From: Moniliella sp. 'wahieum' | Taxonomy: Eukaryota; Basidiomycota; Moniliellomycetes; Moniliellales; Moniliellaceae | Assembly: GCA_003971905.1 (NCBI GenBank) | Contig: RSEE01000122.1 | Coordinates: 1 to 64,000 of the forward strand | DNA length: 64,000 bases | Reading direction: 5' to 3' | Shown here: positions 56,735-64,000 of the stretch, piece by piece | Layout of the letters: each line of letters begins with the position of its first letter | How positions within the stretch are numbered: position 1 is the first letter of the stretch | The notes under the pieces: model-generated | Database searches by the model: none | Seen by the model: the letters and a program-made list of their open reading frames with translations, nothing else | What the model was told of the DNA's origin: nothing | Made by a program: the position numbers and the translations under genes

Positions 56735-59700
56735 ATGGCCGCTGCCACTCCAACCCAACCCGCCCATCGCCATCGCCACCCCCACCGCCGCCACCGCCAC
56801 CACCGCGTCCACTGGCCCATGCCGTCCTCTGCGCTCGTGGCCAGCGCCTCGCGCCTCGCCCTCGCCCCCTCCATCTCCGCCACCTCCTCCGCCTCCGCCC
56901 TCCCGCCCACCGGCACCCGTGAGCTGGCCGACGTCCTCGCCGTCGCCAACCAGTCCGCCGCCGCGCTGGTCCGCGCCTACGGCTACTTCGACCTCCCCCA
57001 GGCGCTCCATCTCGAGCTCGACCCCCGCCACGTCGAGGCCCTCGTCCGCGTGTGCGGCGCCCAGCTCCGCCAGCGCGCCCTCGACACCCCGCTCATCTTC
57101 TCCTCCCTCGCCCTCGACCTGAGCCCGGCCGGATGCGTGTCGCTGCTGCGCACCTTTCTTGGCCTGCCCACCGGCCTCGACGCCTACCGACCCGGCGCAC
57201 ACCCCGCCGCCATCCACCCGGCCCTCCCACCCGTCGACAAGCCCATCAGCCCCGCCTTTGCCCAGGAAGTCGCCTTTGCCAACCCCAACGACCTCGCCGC
57301 CCTCATCAAATGGAGCCTGAGCCGCATCGGCAAGGTGATTGCCGTCCATGCCCCCCACCCTGGCGCGGGCACCGAGCCACCAGGAGTGACGCCTGCCGAT
57401 CCGCAAACCCTCTACGTCCAACAGCGCGGCTTCCTCTCCTTGGACATGTACACCCAATGGAGCGCCGCCGAACGTCGTACGTGTTTCCGCCGCTCTTCAC
57501 ATTCCCCTCCCCCGCGCCCTCATCGCCCCCCCACCACGCGCCCACCCCACGAGCGCAACTGACCTTCTCTTCCCTCCCCCCCCTCTTTCTCCAGGCGCCG
57601 GCTTCCCCGACACTGCTTTTGGGCTGTTTGTAACCCAGCTGCCGCCACATGAGCGCCAACTCCTGCTCACCCTCTTCTCCCTCCTCTCCTCCACCGTCTC
57701 CTACTCGCTCAAGAACGGCATGACCCCCTCCCGCATGGGCCGCACCTTTGGTCCCCTCCTCTTTGGTCTGCCGGAAGACGAGACGTTTAGCAAGACATAT
57801 TCCGCCTACGTCAAGACGAGCAATGCGGCGGAACACTTGCTGCTCGCCTACATTCGTCAAGCTGGTTCCACCTCCTCCCTCCCCGTGCGTCTGGCCGAGC
57901 ATGTGGCCGACTATGTGACGAGCATCAGCAATGACCCCGCCACAGTCAAACCTCACATTCAACAGGCACCCTTAACCCTGATTGAATCCAACGTTCGCCT
58001 CTACAACCCCGACCTGATCCAGACCGCTTGCCTTGCGCCGGTGCACAATTGTCCCGAGTGGACCGCTTGCCTGTCCACCTCCGACACGTTTGGACGGCTG
58101 CCTCAACTCTCCAACCGGTCGCGCAAACTGCTCAAATTCACCGGTGGCGTACAGGGCCTCCCCTTCTCTCCGCCCGTTGGCGGTGGGGGCTTGGACCACT
58201 TGCAGAGCAAGACGGCCGTTCTGCCTGCTTCCTCGCTTGCCGAGGTGGAATGGGGTCAATTCGCCTCGCTTGGGTTTGAAGAGACAGATGCAAGCAAGTT
58301 AAAGTTTGATCTTACCGAGTCGCAGCGCAAGAATCGCCGGGAGCGGCCCAAGACGATGGTGTGGTCCGACTTTGAACATGCTGGCTTTATTGGGACCGAA
58401 AAGGAGGAGGACACGTTGGACTCGATCTTGGCCTTTGATGCGCAGCTCAAGTCCGGATTGGAAGAGCGGCCGGACGAACGAGCGGCGTTGATGCAACGCT
58501 TGAAAGATGCAGAAGCGTGCTTGCCCCCCTTTACGTACCCGACCGAGCCCGTTGTCATCTCCTCGCCCTCCCGCCCGACCGGCGGCGTACCCCCCCAGTT
58601 TGACCCCATGTTTGCCGAGGTATGGGCAGATTACCTGATTGGCAGCGGATGGAGCAACCGCGATGAACTGTCCCATCGCCCAGCCAACTTTGTGGTGGTG
58701 CAGTACAAAAGTGTCAAAACCCGTTCGTCCATTGCCGTGGGAGGAAAAGACGCAGAGGACTCGGACCCGCGCACGAAGGCGCGTGGTTCGTGCTGTCCGA
58801 AGTGGTTCCTCAGGGCTACCGCAACGAGCTCGAGACATTTGATCGCAAACGTGAAAAATCGAGGCCCATGTTGCGCAAGTTCTCCTTATTCAAGCGCGGC
58901 AGGAAGTCCGGCGCCAAAGCTATCGATCCGGACGATGTCTTCCAGCCAGGCAGTGGAGGCGGGACAAAAATGCTCAAGTTGTCGGACGAGCCACAATCGT
59001 CCAAAGACCCAAGTATGCTCCGGGTCAGCCCTACTACCAGCTCTGTCTCACCACTGCCGTCGCCACGAACGACCCAGTCGTCTCTGTCCAAGCACTCTGT
59101 CTTGTCTGACACGACCAACCGCGACTTTGAACCTCCCACGACGGGCAAAACCGCACGCCTGACCGCCGGGGGGACCAAGTTGATCTCTGCCATCAAGTCG
59201 CGCAGTTCCAATGGGAAGAACAAACATCTTCGTCCCTTGACACCCGGTAGCATTGAGTCCAACGAACACTTGCCCCACCCGCATTCGCCTGCCTCGTCGC
59301 TCGGCCACCGAGGCAAAGTGCGCCACGAGTTGGCTGGCGTCGTGTCCGGTATGGCCTCCGTTGCGAACCGGCGCAAGCCACGGAAAGAAGCCGAATTCTC
59401 CACCGTCGACTTTGACACGGTTTCTGTCGCTGAGATGGACCCTGCTACAGGCCGGCCTGTGGCGCGGGAAGACCGATGGGTGGATGTGCAAGTGCGGGCG
59501 GAACCGAGATCGTCCAATTCATCGGTACCGTCGGTGCCGCCCATGTCGCCTGCGCAGGGAGGCAGTGCTACGCCCAAAGCCCGACGTCCCACCTTGGTCG
59601 TTGACCCGCCACAGGGGGCCGAACTCCCTCGCTCCTCCCCTGCTTCCACCCAGCCTTCGCCCAGGATCGCCTCCCCTGCCTCGTCGGTCCCGACACGCTA

Positions 59701-60808
59701 CCTCTCTTCCCCTGGCCCGTCCCCGGATCCCAGCCACACGGTTGGGCGTGCTCGCATGGCCGAGCTGAGGGGCACGTCTTCTCCTGTCCTCTCCTCGCCC
59801 AGCACGCCCAACGACGAGGAAGAGGAAGATGGATCAGCAACGCCCAAGATGACCGCCTCGCGTTCCTTGGTGGAAGAACGACGGGCTGGGTCGCCACCGG
59901 GTGGATCCAAGTTACTACCTCCGGACCATCCTTTGAACTTACGTTCGGCGCTGCGCAAAACCCCTTCGCCAGTCCCGTTTGTCGATCCGCTTCAAGCCCG
60001 TTCCACCACGCCTACCGAACCACGAGCCCGTACGCCCTCAACCGCCTCGGTGCACGACGACCCGTTCGACAAGTCGCGTGGCGCTGGCCGCGTCGCCCGC
60101 TTGGCCGGCCAATTTGGTGCGCTGAGCCCCCCAGGCGGGAGCGGGAGTGGGAGTGGGAGCAGCGCGCGCAAGCCTCCCCCTTCCCTGCTCGATCGGCCGG
60201 ACAGCCTGGGATCAGACGTGTATGTGCCAACGTCCAGTCCGGAGATGGGCAAGAACGCGCGTCTGTACGAGCGCGAGCGCGAAGCGGCTGCGCGGCGCGA
60301 CGAACTCGATCCCGAGCGCGAAGAGGCATCGGCGTTCATTGGCGACTTTATGCAGCGCAATGGGTCTGGCACCACGCTCGGTGCCACGTCCGAGACCGAG
60401 GAAGATATTGTCCTCCACCGTCCGACCGCCCTGCCCCTAGGCGCTGGACTGGGACTCAGTGGTCTGACCTTACCCACCAACACGAGTACGAATACGAATA
60501 CGAGCACCAGTACGAGTACGAGTGCGAACCATTCGCTGGCTGTGCCGCCTTCGCCCTCTGCCTCGTCCTTCACCTCGTCCTCTTCCGCTGGCATGCGTCC
60601 CAACTCGTTCGACGCGCCTCGACAGTGGCGCTTCACCACCGACCTCCCGCCCGACGAACAAGAGCAGCTCATGATGGAGGAAGACGAGGAGGATGAACCT
60701 GTGTTCCGCGAACGGTACCAGCCTGGTCAACCGCTCCACTCGCTCGTCGAGGCGCCGAGAAGAAAGTTTGCGCTCGAGCATGACAAGTGCCTCGTTCAGC
60801 TTGCGTAG
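56735..60808 (+). CDS. Msb1/Mug8-type morphogenesis protein
   Basis: Contains the Msb1/Mug8 domain (RhoGAP-like), acting in polarity and cell-wall stress signalling with Cdc42/Rho1 modules. Start at 56735 (MAAATPTQP) or, in the same frame, 56819 (MPSSALVASAS). Seen: TRELADVLAVANQSAAALV, YFDLPQALHLELDPRHVEAL, LIFSSLALDLSPAGCVSLLR. A 118-nt intron (57477-57594, GTACGTG...AACTGAC...CCAG) joins SAAERR to AGFPDTAFGLFVTQLP. Then LFSLLSSTVSYSLKNGMTPS, GRTFGPLLFGLPEDE and NAAEHLLLAYIRQ. After a frame change near 58785, WFVLSEVVPQGYRNELETFD is followed by more than 600 residues of Ser/Pro/Thr-rich disordered tail, ending LEHDKCLVQLA. About 1,320 residues. Confidence 0.8.
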
Positions 60809-61626
60809 GATGGCACGTGCTTAGATCCAGCCTTCACTCCCACTCCTGCTGCGGCTACTGCTGGGGCTACTGCTCCTCCTCACCTTCCCTCCCTCGCACC
60901 GACCAGTTCATTCGCTTCTCAGATCTCCGAGGTGGGATCTCAGATCTCGTCGTTCGCAGCGCGACATCGACAGGGCATCACAACTTTCTTGTGAGCCCCG
61001 TTCCCCCCCTTCTTTCCTTTCCTCCTTTCCTCCCTCTGGCGGGCCCGACGGATGTGTTTTTCTTTTTCTTTTTCGTTTCTTTCTTGTGGCCCACATCCCC
61101 CATTCGTCTGTCCATTCCATCCATTCATCCCTTCTTTTCTCCCTTTCAGCTCCGTTTCGCCCTTCATCGGTGAAATTGTCGCTGCTCGATGTTCGATGTT
61201 CATTATCATGATTTTTCCCTTCCCTTCCTTTCCTTTCTTGCTCCTCTCTTCCACCCCCTTTGCCCTGCCCTGTCCTGTCCCGTTCCGTCCTGCCCTGGTT
61301 TGCCCTGCCCTGGTCTGCATGATCTGCCCTGATTTGCCTGGATCTGCGCTGTTCTTGTTCCCGCCTCCTCCCCCTCCCCTTCGCTCCGTTGTGGCCTGCC
61401 CTTCGTTTGGTGTCTGCGACCTGCCTGGAGCATAATACCCTCACCCTCTCCTTTCCTCTGGCTGCCGGGCTGGGGGGGGGTCTGAGAATGCATCTGTGTC
61501 CCATTGCCTTGTTTGTGCTGGTTGGCCCGCTTGCCTTTGCGGGTGCGTACCTTGCTTGGACGTAACACACAATGTAGTTCCAACGAGACAGAAGAGGGAA
61601 CCGAGATGGCTGTGTTAGCGCCGAAC
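60809..61626. other. Convergent 3' intergenic MSB1 / CDC73
   Basis: About 820 bp of mostly C/T-rich sequence. It contains CTCAGATCTC twice near 60915-60945, CCTGCCCTG/CTGCCCTG words at 61260-61330 and a T-rich run at 61058. No gene. Confidence 0.5.
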
Positions 61627-63019
61627 CTAGGCATGGCGCATCTGCAGCGTAGCCTCGATCATGCGCCAAAAAGAAGCGGCCAACTGCTTGTCGGTGTGGC
61701 GTTGATGGCGGTCGACCACCAACTCACGTACAGGCCAAAGCGAGATATTTTCCTGCCGCGGTTCGTTGTGGTACCGCACGTACAGGCCGAGGTGACGCTG
61801 GAACAGCGCTTGGGATCCTGCTCCTTGTACGCTTTAAACTGCCACGTTTGGCCCGTGGTGAAGATGGCTGCCACGCGGCTCCACGCGTCCGAAGGCGCAC
61901 CCGGTCGCGACGGCCCAGCTAGCTTCTGAAGCGCATCCACATTGTCCACCACGAGGAACCGCGTCGGTTTCGGTGCTTGACCAGGCACGTTGGACCGAGC
62001 AAAGCTCATGGTATGGCTAAGTGTAACCACGGTCTCCGCGACGCCGCGCGCTTCGCGCCGTGCTTGGTCCGGGTGCACAAACACGCCTTCCTCCAACAGT
62101 TGTTTGACATTAAACATATTGACCAACGCCGTCGGCGAATTGGACAAAAGCAAAATCGGATCCTGAGCACGCTGTTTGCGCACCAAGCCCGCCCGCTGGC
62201 GCACTCGCTGGCACAGGCGGTGCAACAACTTCTTTCGCACGACCCATAACCAGCTTGCGCATACTTTCCAGCCGATCCGCAATCGTCGTTCGGAAATGAG
62301 AAAAGTCACTGGTCTGGGCCCAAAACTGCGTACCATGCGCCGCATCGTTCCGGTTGCGCGGCACCATCTCCACTTCGCTCCGCAGTTTCTTGACAAACAC
62401 CTTATCCGCCTCGTCCGGCACGTACGTACGTTTGGCCGCCGTCGGAGCAGCCGTTGTCGTTGTTGCGGTCGCGGTCGAGGTCTCTGGCGCTGTCGAAGTC
62501 GAAGTCGACGTCGCTGTAGTTGTCGCTGTTGCTGGCGCTGGCGCGGGGAGGTCCTTGTCTTTCACCGCTGCGGGCGCGGAAGAAGGCGGGGGAGTCGTCT
62601 CCTTCTTCTCATCGCCTGCGAGGGGACACGCCATCCCATTCTTCACGCTTTCCCAGCAAGTACTCCAAGATCTCCGCGCGGTAGATCAACTCGAGACGGG
62701 CGACCTTGGCGGCAGCACGGAGACGGGTGTAGGTGCCGCTGGACTCGTCTTTGGTCCGAAGAGCAAAAACCAACGCGTCTAATGGAAGCAGTCCATCGGG
62801 CTTGGAGCTCGCCGAACCATCGCGCGCCGAGGCGCGGGTGGCGGCAAGCCGGGTGGGCTGCGAGGCGGGGAAAGTGACTTCGCCCGTGGGCAGCTGGAGA
62901 CGCACGTGGCTCGCCTGCTCAATCGCATCGACGGGCTTGCCATCAGCGAGGAGCGTGACGTTGCTCAGATCGCCCGTAGGCGCAACGGCAGCGCGAAGCG
63001 CGTCCAGGGCGTCAGCCAT
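61627..63019 (-). CDS. CDC73: CDC73/parafibromin, Paf1 complex subunit
   Basis: Subunit of the RNA polymerase II elongation complex Paf1C. Start 63019 (MADALDALRAAVA). N-terminal LPLDALVFALRTKDESSGTY and RAEILEYLLGKR, as in Cdc73. A Thr/Ser-rich linker follows, then KRTYVPDEADKVFVKKLRSE and the Ras-like C-terminal domain: DPILLLSNSPTALVNMFNVK, LLEEGVFVHPDQARREARG, FLVVDNVDALQKLAG, SRVAAIFTTGQTWQFKAYKE. The end is QLAASFWRMIEATLQMRHA with TAG at 61627-61629. Frame changes occur near 62630, 62240 and 61790. Length, about 460 residues, is near that of fungal orthologues. Divergent from TRM4. Confidence 0.9.
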
Positions 63020-63283
63020 GGCCGGCGAGAGGAGACGAGGGGGGGTGGTGAGCAGAGCAGAGCAGAGGTGCGTCGCTGCGTCGCCGCGTCGCCGCGCTGG
63101 ATTCGAGTCCATCAACGACCAGTCGGGGATGGATTTCGGATTTTGTTTTGGATTTCTTTTTGGGAGGAATTAATTGTTTGAGCGGGGGACGCTTTTTTTC
63201 TTCGCGGATTGGGCTACTACGTGACAACGCTGCCTTGCTTTGCGGTGCCCCCACCATCTTCGCTCTGGCTTTCTCCGTTTCCC
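63020..63283. promoter_or_regulatory. Divergent promoter CDC73 / TRM4
   Basis: 264 bp between divergent starts, with T-rich stretches near 63130-63205. No specific element recognised. Confidence 0.4.
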
Positions 63284-64000
63284 ATGGCCAAGGGGAAAAG
63301 CAAGTTCGCTGCCCGCCGCGGCGCTAAGGCTCCGCAGCACGCTGGAAAACCCAAGACCGACGACCGTCACGAGCCTGACCCGCGCGACTTCCTCGACCAA
63401 TGGTGGACTCGGCCTGACGAGCAGCACAATGCGCGCTTCGAGTCGTATTACCGCACCCAGTCTATCCTTCCGCCCGAGGAACTGGAGAAGATGATGACTG
63501 TTATGCGCCAGCCGCTGCCCTCGACGTTCCGCATCGCCTCGGGCCGCGACTTTACTCAGCAGGTGGCCAACTATATGACCCGTGAGATGGCCCCTGCGTG
63601 TGCGGGGATTGAGTACGAGGGTGAGGCTGTACCGGCGCCATCGCAGCTGCCATGGTACCCCCCCAGTTGGGTTGGAACCTGGATGTGAAGAAGATGGTGC
63701 TGCGCAAACAGCCGCAGTTCAAGGCGTTGCACCAATGGCTCGTTGTCGAAACCGAGAGTGGGATGGTAAGCCGACAAGAAGCTGTCAGTATGTTGCCGCC
63801 CCTCTTCCTCAATGTGCAGCCGCACCACTTGGTTCTCGACTTGTGCGCCGCACCGGGTAGCAAGTCGGCCCAGCTGTTGGAGGGCATCCATGCCCCTCCT
63901 TGGCCCTCAGGGGCAAAACCAAGGCGCGCCGTTTGACCCCATGCCATTGGGTCTGGTGGTGGCTAATGAGCTCGACACAAAGCGGGCCAACCTCTTGTCG
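63284..64000 (+). CDS. TRM4: tRNA (cytosine-5) methyltransferase TRM4/NCL1 (NSUN2), 3' end outside window
   Basis: SAM-dependent m5C tRNA methyltransferase, nuclear. ATG 63284 ([13 protein letters not shown], basic N-terminus). Seen: [57 protein letters not shown], then [20 protein letters not shown] and [20 protein letters not shown] (SAM motif I, completed by SKSAQLLE). Later [20 protein letters not shown] is in another frame. Frame changes occur near 63650 and 63895-63935. The catalytic cysteine motifs lie beyond the window end. Confidence 0.88.

Noticed and set aside
54436-56949. 837-residue ORF on the minus strand
   Set aside because: Antisense to MSH6-ECO1; Arg/Pro/Ala-rich composition and no motifs. 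It is a GC-driven shadow of the real gene.

Overview
The window is nuclear DNA of a filamentous or yeast-like fungus, most likely a basidiomycete. It carries few, short spliceosomal introns (about 50-175 nt) with a strikingly uniform GTACGT or GTATGT donor, CTAAC/CTGAC-like branch points and (C/T)AG acceptors. The gene content (white-collar-2 type GATA factor, Zn2Cys6 regulator, Msb1/Mug8 morphogenesis protein, siderophore transporter, UBR1, TRAPP subunit) is fungal. No rRNA, tRNA, CRISPR or recognisable transposon was found. Almost every conserved gene changes reading frame at points without splice signals, which looks like uncorrected single-base assembly errors. CDS spans below therefore cover several frames.

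Layout: 1-2112 VPS39/VAM6 tail (+); 2430-3182 MTQ2 methyltransferase (+); 3541-7018 phospholipase-D-like protein (+); 9036-11091 PHS-type MFS transporter (+), tail-to-tail with 11403-13659 siderophore MFS transporter (-); 15681-16600 RS/proline-rich hypothetical (-); about 16792-23263 UBR1 E3 ligase (-), divergent from 23539-24469 TRS33 (+); a 6.8-kb gene-free island (24470-31323) built from short palindromic repeats; 31324-33770 white-collar-2 (+); a second gene-free tract; 37179-38098 PurU-type formyltetrahydrofolate deformylase (+); 38360-43065 a triple RanGAP protein (-); 43221-about 46063 a multi-spanning membrane protein (-); 47096-50854 a Zn2Cys6 factor (-), divergent from 51216-56267 an MSH6-ECO1 fusion (+); 56735-60808 Msb1-like (+); 61627-63019 CDC73 (-), divergent from 63284 to the window end TRM4/NSUN2 (+, partial).

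Two genes stand out. (1) A mismatch-repair MSH6 protein runs on in one open frame into an ECO1/ESCO cohesin acetyltransferase (C2H2 finger plus GNAT domain). This is a different partner from the polymerase eta-Eco1 fusion (Eso1) of fission yeast, and the promoter holds three ACGCGT (MCB-type) boxes. (2) A RanGAP (Rna1) gene contains three consecutive RanGAP leucine-rich-repeat domains joined by acidic linkers, and ends in a hydrophobic membrane segment. Domain 3 has lost the key arginine seen in domains 1 and 2. The rest is ordinary fungal housekeeping plus repeat-rich intergenic DNA.
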